Shown: positions 1 through 7,754, numbered from the stretch's first letter. The stretch is 34,789 nucleotides of DNA from Massilia sp. ST3 (GCF_018119405.1 NZ_JAGPWC010000054.1:1-34789), one strand, 5' to 3'. The notes: a model not told the origin generated them from the sequence alone. Made by a program: numbers and translations.

Positions 1-1067
1 GCGCGGCGGCGCTCGGCCCGCTGCTCGGCCTCCCGTTCGGCCTCCCGTTCGGCCTCCCGTTCGGCCAGCCTGTTCGCTTCCTCCTGCGCCAGGCGCAATG
101 CTTCCTCCCGCCGCCGCTGTTCGTCTTCCGCGCGGCGCCGGGCCAGGACCTGCGCCTCGCGCGCCGCCTCCTCGGCGATCCGTTGTTCGGCTTGGCTGCG
201 CGCCAGTGCTTCCTGTTCGCGCCGCCGCGCTTGCTCGGCGCTTTCCTGCGCCAGGCGCTGCTGCTCACGCTCCCGCTCGGCCAGCTGCTGCGCACGGCGC
301 TCTTCCTCCAGCCTGGCCTGCGCCGCGTCGCGCCGGGCCTGTTCAGCCCTTTCCCTGGCGTCCTGCTCGGCCTGCTGCTGCGCGAGCCTGACGCTGGCCT
401 CGCGCTCGGCGGCGGCCAGCCGCTCCCGCTCCTCGGCGCGGCGCGCTTCCTCTTCCGCGGCCGCCATCCTACGCGCCTCTTCCCCGGTCTCCTGCGCCGC
501 CAGCACGGCATCGGCGCTGTCCGGCACAGCGGGTTCGCCGGCGGTTTCCGGGCCGGGAGCGGCGTCCGCAACCACGGTTTCCGACCCCGCTTCCAGCTCG
601 GGCAAGGGAACACTGAACTCGGATTCGGCGCGTGCTTCCGCTGCGATCAGGGGTGTGCCGACCGGCGCGGCGCGGCGCTTCAGCAAGCGGGGACGGCTGC
701 GCTTGGGTGTAGGACCAGCCTTTTTTGTCGGACGCACGGCCGCTGCTTCGGCAGGCGCGGCCGGCGGCGCGACCGGATCGACCAGGCGCAAGCCGCTCGC
801 CGGCAGTTGCGGTGTGGGCGCCGGCGCGGGAGACGTGGCCGGATCAGCCATGCTCGTAGGCGGCAGCGGATCGGGCAAAGGTACAGACGGAGGCGGCGCC
901 AGGCTGATCGTGATCGGCCCACCACCGCCCAGGTCGAGCCCAGGTACGCCGAACTGCAGCGACAGCAGCAGCGCGTGCAGCAATACCGATACCGCCACCC
1001 CTGCCCCGAGGCGACGGTCGGCATGGCCCAGTGGCTGGTGTCGGCTGCTTGGGTTCGCTGGAGGCAT
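1..1067 (-). CDS. TonB/TolA-like energy transducer, C-terminus beyond the window (partial)
   Basis: The minus frame is open from an ATG at 1067 to the left edge, giving 355 residues without a stop. The N-terminus is a short cytoplasmic stretch followed by one membrane helix (about residues 21-39). This helix carries S27 and H31 in the SxxxH spacing that TonB and TolA use to couple to ExbB/ExbD or TolQ/TolR. A Pro/Ala-rich segment follows (about 50-110), then an Ala/Glu/Arg/Gln-rich helix from about residue 185 to the edge, probably a periplasm-spanning coiled coil as in TolA domain II. The C-terminal domain that would separate TonB from TolA is outside the window. No tol-pal or exbBD genes are visible nearby. 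Inference: it passes proton-motive energy from the inner membrane to an outer-membrane partner. The start is chosen because it places the helix at the N-terminus; the ribosome-binding site is weak. Confidence 0.75.
   Translation of the reverse strand, partial: MPPANPSSRHQPLGHADRRLGAGVAVSVLLHALLLSLQFGVPGLDLGGGGPITISLAPPPSVPLPDPLPPTSMADPATSPAPAPTPQLPASGLRLVDPVAPPAAPAEAAAVRPTKKAGPTPKRSRPRLLKRRAAPVGTPLIAAEARAESEFSVPLPELEAGSETVVADAAPGPETAGEPAVPDSADAVLAAQETGEEARRMAAAEEEARRAEERERLAAAEREASVRLAQQQAEQDARERAEQARRDAAQARLEEERRAQQLAEREREQQRLAQESAEQARRREQEALARSQAEQRIAEEAAREAQVLARRRAEDEQRRREEALRLAQEEANRLAEREAEREAEREAEQRAERRR
27..62. repeat. Three perfect tandem copies of a 12-bp unit inside the coiled-coil gene
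   Basis: The unit GGCCTCCCGTTC occurs at 27-38, 39-50 and 51-62. On the minus strand each copy encodes Glu-Arg-Glu-Ala in frame, so a change in copy number would lengthen or shorten the helix by four residues without a frameshift. Confidence 0.9.
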
Positions 1068-1180
1068 GCCCGTCCGCTTGCATATTTGTCAAGCTGGCAT
1101 CTTAGCGTTTACTCGGCAGTTGCGCGAGGCGCGCACGATAGGAAGGATGGCGCCGGTAGGCGGCCGTCAACAGTGCGGGC

Positions 1181-2134
1181 TCAGGGCCGGGCGGGCGCGA
1201 ACTGGTAGGTTTCGCCGTGCGACAGGTAGATGACGTCCTTCTCCAGGCCGGCCGCCTTGACCTCGCGTGCGAAGTCCTCGAGCGGCGACTTGAACACGTC
1301 GTAGTCGTTGTAGTGGATCGGCACCGTCTTCTTCGGCTGCACCAGCTGCATCATGCGCACGCCATCCTTGCCGTCCATCGTCACCTTGACGACGCCGAGG
1401 ATGCGGGTGCCGCCCAGGTGCAGCAGGGCCAGGTCGATCCCGGGGAAGTACTTCGGAATCGCCTGGATGTCCTCGTAGACGAGGGTGTCGCCGCTGATGT
1501 ACATGCGGTAGTCGGGCGCCTGGGAATCGGCGCCGAAGTCGAGCACCGCCCCCATCACCCTGGGCAGCAGCGCCGCCACGCCGGCCGGCCCGTGGCGGCC
1601 GGGGGTCGCGGTCACGCGCAGGCCCGGCGTGCGTCCCTCGCCCCTGCTCACTTCAAGCCGGTCCCAGGTCGACAGGCCGAACACGCGCGTGAACCCCATG
1701 CGCTTGAGCCCCTCTCCGCCTTCCTTGGTGGTGACGATGGGCGTGGCGCGGTTCAGCTTTTGCTGCACCAGCTGGTCGAAGTGGTCGCCGTGCAGGTGCG
1801 ACAGCACGACCAGGTCGATCGGCGGCAGGTTCTCGAACGCGATCGCGGGCTGGGTGAGCCGCTTCGACTTCAGCCCGTAGCCCAGGTGGACGTGGTCGCC
1901 CTTGTGCAGGAAATTCGGGTCGGTCAGGATGGTGAAGCCCTGGAAGCGGATCAGCACCGTCGCGGTGCCGATGAACTGGACGCTGCCCTCGCTCGGCGCC
2001 GCGTCCGCCGCCGGCGCCAGCTTCAGGCTGAAGGCATCGCCCTGGGGCGCCGGCGCCTCGGCCTGCGCGCCTTGCGCGGCGCCGGCGACCATCATCACGA
2101 ACAGGATTCGATGCAGCGTGCGGACCAGGGCCAT
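1181..2134 (-). CDS. Secreted metallo-beta-lactamase-fold hydrolase (UlaG-like)
   Basis: The protein has 317 residues. An N-terminal signal peptide (about residues 1-25, ending AQA) predicts export to the periplasm. The metal-binding signature HLHGDH lies at 113-118, with further likely ligands H181, D216 (in SGDT) and H274 (in IHYND), so both metal sites look intact. The fold resembles the UlaG/YtnP-type MBL hydrolases; the substrate cannot be told from sequence. The start at 2134 is supported by a strong Shine-Dalgarno AAGGAGG and by the signal peptide. The open frame continues upstream, but that part is only a shadow of the DUF5710 gene. The gene lies about 100 nt downstream of the DUF5710 gene on the same strand, so they may be co-transcribed. 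Confidence 0.85.
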   Translation of the reverse strand: MALVRTLHRILFVMMVAGAAQGAQAEAPAPQGDAFSLKLAPAADAAPSEGSVQFIGTATVLIRFQGFTILTDPNFLHKGDHVHLGYGLKSKRLTQPAIAFENLPPIDLVVLSHLHGDHFDQLVQQKLNRATPIVTTKEGGEGLKRMGFTRVFGLSTWDRLEVSRGEGRTPGLRVTATPGRHGPAGVAALLPRVMGAVLDFGADSQAPDYRMYISGDTLVYEDIQAIPKYFPGIDLALLHLGGTRILGVVKVTMDGKDGVRMMQLVQPKKTVPIHYNDYDVFKSPLEDFAREVKAAGLEKDVIYLSHGETYQFAPARP

Positions 2135-2235
2135 GCGGGTTCCTCCTTCGGTAGGCGTACGGCGGCGAACGGGCCGCCGTGGCTGACGCACAGTAGCACG
2201 CAGCGCCGCGGGCAGGCGTACGCTTCGGGAGGACG

Positions 2236-2586
2236 CTATACCTTGGGCTTCAACTCGGCCAGGCGGCCGCGCGCGGCGGCCCAGTCGGTGCCGGCCAGCG
2301 CCGCCTCGCACACCGTGCATGATTCGAATGGATTGCAGTCGTGCGTATAGTCGACGCAATGGGCGCCGATCACGGTCTTGGCGGCATAGGCATCCACCCT
2401 CCCCTTGGGACTGGCTGCGCCACCGGCACCGGCGGCCCCGGCCGCTCCAGCCTTGGGCAGCCATTTGGCGAAGGGTTCGACCGCCACGCCGTCGGGCACG
2501 TACCAGCGTTTGCGGGTCGGGTTCCACCGGGCGCCGAGCGCCTTGGCGCCGTCCTTGTCGGCATAGGGGACATCAAGAAACTGCAT
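2236..2586 (-). CDS. DUF5710 domain protein
   Basis: The protein has 116 residues. Residues 2-32 match the DUF5710 pattern, a short domain with FLDVPY..K..AK.LGARW followed by a W-Y-V-P motif. In other proteins this domain often sits beside DNA-primase or helicase-like parts. A Gly/Ala-rich linker follows (about 45-62). The C-terminal part has three cysteines (in GAHC, HDC and SCTVC-like positions) that could bind a metal, though this is only inferred. No partner enzyme is fused to it. The function is unknown. No clear ribosome-binding site precedes the ATG at 2586, but the domain begins right at that start. Confidence 0.7.
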   Translation of the reverse strand: MQFLDVPYADKDGAKALGARWNPTRKRWYVPDGVAVEPFAKWLPKAGAAGAAGAGGAASPKGRVDAYAAKTVIGAHCVDYTHDCNPFESCTVCEAALAGTDWAAARGRLAELKPKV

Positions 2587-2712
2587 GGTCTGTGAAGCGA
2601 AAGATCGATCGGGTCATCCTGGCGGCGCGCAGGACGGCGGCTGGGGCCGCGGCACGCATGATAACCCGGCGCCGCCTTCCGGCCAAACCTGCCGCGCCTG
2701 GTCCCGCTCGCG

Positions 2713-3612
2713 CTAGGCGCCCGCCACGAACAATTCGTCCGCGCGATCGAGAATGCGCTGGAGCGCGGGATGGTCGACCCGCCGCTCGACGGTCACCGCA
2801 TAGAATTGCTCGACGATCGCCTCGACCGTGCCGGCCCGCTCCAGGCCGTACTGCGCGCACACGGCGTCCGCCAGCACGGCAGGCACGGCGATGAAGCCGG
2901 CCCCGGCCCCGGCGAAGGACATCAGCAGCGCGCCGTCATCGAATTCGCCGACCACGATGGGGCGCAGGCGCTGCGACTCGAGCCAGCCCTTGAGCTGGCT
3001 GTGCAGGGTGGCGTCCTGGCCCGGCATCAGGAAGGGCGCACCCTTCAGGCGCTGCGGAAACGTCCCTTGCCACGCGCCGCACAGCTCCGGATGGCCGACC
3101 ACGGCCACGGCGCTCGAGCCAAGCAGGTGGGTGTGGCCGCGCACCGTGCCGCCCGGCGGCAGGCCCTGGTCGGAAATGACCAGGTCGAGCCGGTGCGCGC
3201 TCAGGTCCTGCACCAGGTCGGCGAAGCGGCCTTCGCGGCACACCAGGCGCATCGCCAGCCCGGCCTCGCGCGCGGGCTGGAGCAGCCGGAAGGCCATGGC
3301 TTTGGGGATCACGTCGCAGATGCCCACGCGCAGGGTCTCGGCGCCGGTGAAGACGCCGCGCCGGATCGCCTGCTCCAGCTCGTTTCCGATGCTGAAGATC
3401 TGCTCGGCATACTGCAGCACGATCTTGCCGGCTTCGGTGAGTTCCAGCAGCCGCCCCTTCTTGCGGAACAGTTCCTCGCCAAGCTGGCTTTCGAGTACCT
3501 GCAGCTGGGTGCTGATGGCCTGGGCCGACACGTGCAACTGCTGGGCCGCGCGCGCCACCGTGCCGGTGGTTGCGACCACGTGGAAATACTGCAGGTGCTT
3601 GTAGTTGATCAC
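2713..3612 (-). CDS. LysR-family regulator of NhaR type
   Basis: The protein has 299 residues from a GTG start at 3612. The N-terminal winged helix-turn-helix (about 4-60, beginning INYKHLQYF) and the RKKGR-LELTEAG segment resemble NhaR, the LysR-type activator of the E. coli Na+/H+ antiporter gene. An effector-binding domain follows (about 85-295). A TTG at 3624 would add four residues; the GTG is preferred because family members start just before the NYKHL motif and a GGATGG stretch lies upstream. The gene is divergent from a TerB-like/TerC pair and shares an intergenic region with an inverted repeat. Inference: it controls that pair and probably itself. The signal (Na+, pH or metal) is unknown. 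Confidence 0.8.
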   Translation of the reverse strand: MINYKHLQYFHVVATTGTVARAAQQLHVSAQAISTQLQVLESQLGEELFRKKGRLLELTEAGKIVLQYAEQIFSIGNELEQAIRRGVFTGAETLRVGICDVIPKAMAFRLLQPAREAGLAMRLVCREGRFADLVQDLSAHRLDLVISDQGLPPGGTVRGHTHLLGSSAVAVVGHPELCGAWQGTFPQRLKGAPFLMPGQDATLHSQLKGWLESQRLRPIVVGEFDDGALLMSFAGAGAGFIAVPAVLADAVCAQYGLERAGTVEAIVEQFYAVTVERRVDHPALQRILDRADELFVAGA

Positions 3613-3641
3613 GGTCCCATCCAACCAGAAAAGTTGATGAT

Positions 3642-3671
3642 TGCGAAAATTTATTCGATTTTACTTTCGCA
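3642..3671. promoter_or_regulatory. Inverted repeat, candidate LysR-type operator
   Basis: TGCGAAA at 3642-3648 and TTTCGCA at 3665-3671 form a perfect 7-bp dyad with a 16-bp AT-rich spacer. It lies between the divergent LysR and TerB-like genes. The right arm starts at the last base of the -35 hexamer of the proposed plus-strand promoter, a position suited to regulation. Binding by the neighbouring LysR protein is inferred. Confidence 0.5.
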
Positions 3672-3688
3672 TTGTCGCTTCGTATAGT
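3660..3688 (+). promoter_or_regulatory. Sigma70-type promoter for the terB-like/terC pair
   Basis: A -35-like TTTACT (3660-3665) and a -10-like TATAGT (3683-3688) are separated by exactly 17 bp. The predicted start near 3695 leaves a leader of about 27 nt before the ATG at 3722. Confidence 0.55.
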
Positions 3689-3721
3689 GGCTGCTCCGGT
3701 TCACCACTGAAGAGGATTGCC

Positions 3722-4126
3722 ATGAGAACGTATGCCACCAACAGCCACAAAGCCATTTCCCGCCTGCTCGCGCTGGCGATGATCATCGACGGACGCCTGG
3801 CGCCGCAGGAACTCAAGGCCCTTCACCACAGCGGCCTGCTGCGCCGCCTGGAAGTCAGCGAGGACTGCTTCGACGAGACCGCCGGCGAGCTGTGCCAGGA
3901 CTTGCTTGCCGGCGCCGGCGGGCGCAAGGACGGCGAGGTGGAGCTCGATCCGGAAACGATCGAGCGCCTCCTGGCCGAGGTCGACGGGCCCCTGCTGCGC
4001 GTGCTGGTACTGCAGGGCATGCTCGACATCGTGCGCGCCGACAAGGTCATCGACCACCGCGAACGCCGCCTGCTGCGCCGGGCGACGCACGCCTGGATGC
4101 CCGCCCCCGAACCTGCCGACAGCTAA
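3722..4126 (+). CDS. TerB-like tellurite-resistance family protein
   Basis: The protein has 134 residues, is soluble and largely helical. The N-terminal half (ISRLLALAMIIDGRLAPQE) and the later D-K-V-I-D-H-R-E-R stretch show the two acidic helix pairs typical of TerB-like domains, which are thought to bind metal. The start at 3722 follows an AAGAGGA ribosome-binding site and the predicted promoter; an in-frame upstream ATG at 3641 lies within the promoter and operator and is rejected. The gene is 18 nt upstream of the TerC gene on the same strand, so the two are almost certainly co-transcribed. TerB and TerC families commonly co-occur in metal-stress and membrane-stress systems. The exact role here is not known. 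Confidence 0.75.
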   Translation: MRTYATNSHKAISRLLALAMIIDGRLAPQELKALHHSGLLRRLEVSEDCFDETAGELCQDLLAGAGGRKDGEVELDPETIERLLAEVDGPLLRVLVLQGMLDIVRADKVIDHRERRLLRRATHAWMPAPEPADS

Positions 4127-4144
4127 GGCCCCAAGGAGGACATC

Positions 4145-5131
4145 ATGGAACTGCTCTATGCCGTCTGGCTCGGCGCACCGGTCTGGATGTGGGCGAGCTT
4201 CGTCGCCATCGTGGTGGCGCTGCTGGCCTTCGACCTGGGCGTGCTCAACAAGGATGACCACGTCATCGGCGTGCGCGGGAGCCTCAAGCTCTCCGCGCTC
4301 TACATCGCGGCCGGCCTGGCCTTCGGCCTCTGGGTCTGGCACGCCTTCGGCAGCGAAAAGGCGCTGCACTTCTACACCGGCTTCCTGATCGAGAAGAGCC
4401 TGTCGCTGGACAATATCTTCGTGATCTCGCTGATCTTCGCGACCCTGGCGATTCCCGCGGCCTACCAGCACCGGGTCCTGTTCTGGGGCATCCTGGGCGT
4501 GATCCTGACGCGCGGCATCATGATCGGCGCGGGCTCGGCCCTGGTGGCCAGCTACTACTGGGTGCTGTATATCTTCGGCGCGATCCTGGTCATCACCGGC
4601 ATCAAGATGTTCTTCGCCTCCGACAACCCGGACCAGATCCGCGACAGTGCGGTGCTGAAATGGCTGAAGGGCCACCTGCGCATGACCGACGGGATGCGCG
4701 GCAACGCCTTCCTGGTACGCGAGCCCGATCCGGCCCGCCCGGGCCACACCCTGCTGCTGGCCACGCCCTTGTTCCTGGCCCTGTGCATGGTCGAGGTGAC
4801 GGACGTGATCTTCGCGGTCGACAGCGTGCCGGCGATCTTCGCCATCACCAGCGATCCGTTCATCGTCTACACCTCGAACATCTTCGCGGTACTGGGCCTG
4901 CGCGCCCTGTACTTCGCGCTGGCGGCGATGGTGGAACGCTTCACCTACCTGAAGTATTCGCTGGCGGCGGTGCTGGTGTTCATCGGCTCCAAGATCTTCC
5001 TGGGCGACTTCGTGTTCGACGGCAAGGTGCCGGCGAGCCTGTCGCTGGCGGTGACGGCGGTGCTGATCGCGGCGGGTATCGGGTATTCGTTGTGGCGTAC
5101 GCGCGGCGGACTGGACGACCGCGCGGCGTGA
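4145..5131 (+). CDS. TerC/Alx-family integral membrane protein
   Basis: The protein has 328 residues, close to E. coli Alx. It has about eight or nine hydrophobic segments and conserved acidic membrane motifs: D30 in AFDLGV, EKSLSLDN at 83-90 and VEVTDVIFAVDSVPAI at 216-231. These residues are characteristic of TerC proteins, several of which export Mn2+ or load metal onto secreted enzymes. A strong AAGGAGG precedes the ATG. In E. coli, alx is controlled by a pH- and Mn-responsive riboswitch; no such leader is evident here. Instead the gene follows a TerB-like gene under a probable LysR-controlled promoter. Metal export is a family-level inference, and Mn2+ is the most likely substrate. Confidence 0.85.
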   Translation: MELLYAVWLGAPVWMWASFVAIVVALLAFDLGVLNKDDHVIGVRGSLKLSALYIAAGLAFGLWVWHAFGSEKALHFYTGFLIEKSLSLDNIFVISLIFATLAIPAAYQHRVLFWGILGVILTRGIMIGAGSALVASYYWVLYIFGAILVITGIKMFFASDNPDQIRDSAVLKWLKGHLRMTDGMRGNAFLVREPDPARPGHTLLLATPLFLALCMVEVTDVIFAVDSVPAIFAITSDPFIVYTSNIFAVLGLRALYFALAAMVERFTYLKYSLAAVLVFIGSKIFLGDFVFDGKVPASLSLAVTAVLIAAGIGYSLWRTRGGLDDRAA

Positions 5132-5160
5132 TGCACGGTGGGCGGGTCGGTGGAGAAAAC

Positions 5161-5237
5161 TGGCCCGCCCTGAGGGAATCGAACCCCCGACCCACAGCTT
5201 AGAAGGCTGTTGCTCTATCCAACTGAGCTAAGGGCGG
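5161..5237 (-). tRNA. tRNA-Arg (anticodon TCT)
   Basis: The minus strand folds into a full cloverleaf of 77 nt. The acceptor stem CCGCCCT/AGGGCGG is perfect, the D stem is GCTC/GAGC, and the anticodon stem ACAGC/GCTGT carries the loop CTTCTAA (anticodon TCT). The T loop is TTCGATT, and a CCA end is encoded at 5163-5161. It reads AGA codons, which are rare in such GC-rich genomes. Confidence 0.95.
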
Positions 5238-5253
5238 AATGAAGTGAGGCGCT

Positions 5254-5282
5254 ACTATAGCGCGCCGGGCGGGGGCTTGCAA
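5254..5282 (-). promoter_or_regulatory. Promoter of tRNA-Arg
   Basis: On the minus strand TTGCAA (5282-5277) and TATAGT (5259-5254) are separated by 17 bp and lie 16 nt upstream of the mature tRNA 5' end. Confidence 0.7.
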
Positions 5283-5331
5283 CCTGGCAAACTGCACGGC
5301 AAACCGCGCGGTGCGCCAGCGGCGGACGTAC

Positions 5332-5360
5332 AAAAGGCAGGCCGTCGTGGACGGCCTGCC
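5332..5360 (-). terminator. Rho-independent terminator after tRNA-Pro
   Basis: GGCAGGCCGTC (5336-5346) and GACGGCCTGCC (5350-5360) form a perfect 11-bp stem with a 3-nt loop. On the minus strand it is followed by TTTT (5335-5332). It begins 13 nt past the tRNA-Pro CCA end. Confidence 0.85.
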
Positions 5361-5372
5361 TTGCTTGTTGGA

Positions 5373-5449
5373 TGGTCGGAGTACAAGGATTCGAACCTTG
5401 GACCCCCTGCTCCCAAAGCAGGTGCGCTACCGGGCTGCGCTACACTCCG
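5373..5449 (-). tRNA. tRNA-Pro (anticodon TGG)
   Basis: The minus strand gives a 77-nt cloverleaf. The acceptor stem pairs CGGAGTG with the 3' side TACTCCG (one G-T pair), the anticodon loop is TTTGGGA (anticodon TGG) between CTGC/GCAG arms, the T loop is TTCGAAT, and CCA is encoded at 5375-5373. A -10-like TATGAT (5465-5460) lies just upstream without a good -35. It reads CCA/CCG-type proline codons. Confidence 0.95.
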
Positions 5450-5527
5450 ACATGGATTCATCATACTCCCGAAGAAGCCGATGCGCCATGCCGGACACGA
5501 TTGAAGCCGCCGGCGGCCCGCAGTCGT

Positions 5528-5545
5528 GCTTGACGCCCGTCAAGC
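5528..5545 (-). other. Hairpin overlapping the glmM stop codon
   Basis: GCTTGACG (5528-5535) and CGTCAAGC (5538-5545) are perfect arms with a 2-nt loop. The arms include the glmM stop codon. A second GC palindrome, GCCGCCGGCGGC, lies at 5508-5519. Neither has a T tract, so termination here is doubtful; RNA protection or Rho-dependent ending are alternatives. Confidence 0.4.
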
Positions 5546-6880
5546 CGCCAGCTTGTCGGCGATGCGGCGCGCCATGCTTTCCGCGACTTCCGCTTCCTTG
5601 GCTTCCACCATCACGCGCACCAGGGGCTCGGTGCCCGAGGCGCGGATCAAGACGCGGCCGCTGTCGCCGAGTTCGCGCTCGACCGCTTCCTTCTCCGCCA
5701 CCAAAGCCTGGTCCTTGGTCCAGTCGAAGCCGGCCGGGACTTTCTTGTTGATCAGGGTCTGGGGATAGAGCTGGAGCTCGGCGCAGCATTCGGCCAGGCT
5801 CTTGTTCTCGCGCTTGAGCGCGGACAGCACCTGCAGGGCGGAAACGATGCCGTCGCCGGTGGTGTGCTTGTCCAGGGCCAGCAGGTGGCCCGAGCCCTCG
5901 CCGCCCAGCAGCCAGCCGCGCTCCTTCATCACTTCGAGCACGTAGCGGTCGCCGACCTTGGCGCGGGCAAAGCCGATGCCCATCTGCTTGAACGCCACTT
6001 CGAGCGCCATATTGGTCATCAGGGTGCCGACGGCGCCGGCCACCGGGCCGGTCGCCATGCGGTCGCGCACCATCACGTACAGCAGTTCGTCGCCGTTGTA
6101 GATGCGGCCCTCGGCGTCGACCATGATCAGGCGGTCGGCGTCGCCGTCCAGCGCGATGCCGAGGTCGGCCTTGTTGGCCACGACCGCTTCCGACAGCGCC
6201 TTGGGCGCGGTGGCGCCGACGCCGGCGTTGATGTTGAAGCCATCCGGCTGGGCGCCGATCGAGACCACTTCGGCGCCAAGTTCGTGGAACACATGCGGAG
6301 CGATGTTGTAGGCGGCGCCGTGGGCGCTGTCGACCACGATCTTCAGGCCGCGCAGGTCCAGTTCGTTCGGGAAGGTGCCCTTGCAGAATTCGATGTAGCG
6401 GCCTTGGGCGTCGCGCAGGCGGGTCGCGCGGCCCAGCTTGTCCGATGGCACGCAGCCCATCGGCTGGTCGATCGCTTCCTCGATCTCGAGTTCGACCGCG
6501 TCCGGCAGCTTGGTGCCGTGTTCCGAGAAGAACTTGATGCCGTTGTCCTGGAACGGATTGTGCGAGGCCGAGATCACGACCCCGGCCTGCAGGCGCAGCG
6601 CACGGGTCAGGTAGGCGATCGCCGGGGTCGGCATGGGGCCGGCCAGCATGACGTCGACGCCGGCGGCCGAGAAGCCCGCTTCCAGCGCGGCTTCCAGCAT
6701 GTAGCCGGAAATGCGGGTGTCCTTGCCGATCAGGACCACGGGGCGGCCGCTGGTCGACTTGGCGCCCTTCGCCAGCACCTTGCCGGCGGCGTAGCCGAGG
6801 CGCATGACGAAGTCGGGGGTGATCGGCGCAACTCCCACGAGTCCGCGCACACCGTCGGTACCAAAATATTTGCGTGCCAT
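5540..6880 (-). CDS. glmM: Phosphoglucosamine mutase
   Basis: The protein has 446 residues, the usual length. It interconverts glucosamine-6-phosphate and glucosamine-1-phosphate on the way to UDP-GlcNAc for peptidoglycan and lipopolysaccharide. The phosphorylated serine is S106 in ISASHNP, the metal loop is DGDAD (244-248), the sugar-binding loop is GEGSGH (326-331), and the phosphate-binding RASGTEP is near the C-terminus. All are intact. The start at 6880 (MARKYFGTDG) is the family start. An upstream ATG at 6925 would overlap folP by 20 nt and is less likely. It follows folP by 25 nt, so the two are probably co-transcribed, an order widespread in proteobacteria. Confidence 0.97.
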   Translation of the reverse strand: MARKYFGTDGVRGLVGVAPITPDFVMRLGYAAGKVLAKGAKSTSGRPVVLIGKDTRISGYMLEAALEAGFSAAGVDVMLAGPMPTPAIAYLTRALRLQAGVVISASHNPFQDNGIKFFSEHGTKLPDAVELEIEEAIDQPMGCVPSDKLGRATRLRDAQGRYIEFCKGTFPNELDLRGLKIVVDSAHGAAYNIAPHVFHELGAEVVSIGAQPDGFNINAGVGATAPKALSEAVVANKADLGIALDGDADRLIMVDAEGRIYNGDELLYVMVRDRMATGPVAGAVGTLMTNMALEVAFKQMGIGFARAKVGDRYVLEVMKERGWLLGGEGSGHLLALDKHTTGDGIVSALQVLSALKRENKSLAECCAELQLYPQTLINKKVPAGFDWTKDQALVAEKEAVERELGDSGRVLIRASGTEPLVRVMVEAKEAEVAESMARRIADKLAA

Positions 6881-6905
6881 TCTTCTCTTCTTTTCTTTTC
6901 CGTGA

Positions 6906-7754
6906 TTAATCGATTGTCGCCGCATGCCAGACCTTCAGGGCATCGACGGTGTCTGCTACATCATGCACACGCACAATTCTAGCGCCATGCGCTACCGCAG
7001 CCAATGCCGCGCCGATGCTCCCGGCCAGCCGCTGCTCGACCGGGCGGCCGGTGACGGCGCCGATCATGGACTTGCGCGACATGCCGGCCAGCACCGGCAA
7101 GTCCAGCTCGTCGCGGATGCGCCCCAGCTGGCGCAGCAGCGCGTAGTTGTGCTCGACCGTCTTGCCGAAGCCGAAGCCGGGGTCGACGCAGATGCGCTCG
7201 CGGGCGATGCCGGCGGCGGTCATTGCCTGCACCCGTTCGCCGAGGAAGGCGATCACCTCGGCCACCACATCCGTGTACTGGGGCGCCTGCTGCATGGTCT
7301 GGGGCGTGGCCTGCATGTGCATGATGCACAGGCCGCAATCGCTGTCCTGCACCGCCTCCAGGGCGCCGGGGGCGCGGAAGCCGTTGATGTCGTTGATCAT
7401 GTCGGCGCCCGCGATCAGGGCTTCGCGCATGACTTCCGGCTTGCAGGTGTCGACCGAGAGTGCCACGTCCAGGGTCTTGAGGGCGTACAGGGCCGGCATG
7501 ACGCGCCGCAGTTCCTCGCCAAGGGGCACGCTGGGCGAGCCGGGCCGGGTCGACTCGCCGCCGATGTCGATCATGGTGGCGCCGTCGCGGATCATTTCCT
7601 CGGCGTGCGACATGGCGAATTCCAGCCCCTGGTAGCGGCCGCCGTCGGAGAAGGAGTCGGGAGTGACGTTCAGGATCCCCATCACGACGGGGAAGCGCGC
7701 GTCCGGGCCGTCGAGCGGGAAGCTGAAGCGGCCGCAGTGCAGGTTCTTGGACAT
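6906..7754 (-). CDS. folP: Dihydropteroate synthase
   Basis: The protein has 282 residues. It joins p-aminobenzoate to dihydropterin pyrophosphate in folate synthesis and is the sulfonamide target. The family motifs are present: GILNVTPDSFSDGG (27-39), DIGGESTRPG (63-72), DPGFGFGKT, and SRKSMIG near the C-terminal end. The ATG at 7754 gives the family-length N-terminus. An upstream ATG at 7817 lies before the terminator hairpin at 7781-7806 and is rejected. No strong ribosome-binding site is visible. It sits between ftsH and glmM as in many proteobacteria, but the ftsH terminator separates it from ftsH. Confidence 0.96.
   Translation of the reverse strand: MSKNLHCGRFSFPLDGPDARFPVVMGILNVTPDSFSDGGRYQGLEFAMSHAEEMIRDGATMIDIGGESTRPGSPSVPLGEELRRVMPALYALKTLDVALSVDTCKPEVMREALIAGADMINDINGFRAPGALEAVQDSDCGLCIMHMQATPQTMQQAPQYTDVVAEVIAFLGERVQAMTAAGIARERICVDPGFGFGKTVEHNYALLRQLGRIRDELDLPVLAGMSRKSMIGAVTGRPVEQRLAGSIGAALAAVAHGARIVRVHDVADTVDALKVWHAATID

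Noticed and set aside
27..62. Short tandem repeats as a possible CRISPR or regulatory iteron
   Set aside because: The units are 12 bp with no spacers and encode an in-frame EREA helix, so a coding repeat is sufficient.
183..1208. A 341-codon plus-strand frame opposite the TonB/TolA-like gene
   Set aside because: The minus frame has a signature membrane helix and a coherent coiled coil; the plus frame is an Arg/Leu/Gly-rich shadow.
2135..2527. N-terminal extension of the MBL hydrolase (131 codons)
   Set aside because: It overlaps the DUF5710 gene in another frame, has shadow composition, and would bury the signal peptide and the strong ribosome-binding site.
5140..5170. GGGCGGG/CCCGCCC repeat as the terC terminator
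   Set aside because: One arm lies inside tRNA-Arg and no T tract follows on the plus strand; kept only as a curiosity about tRNA folding.
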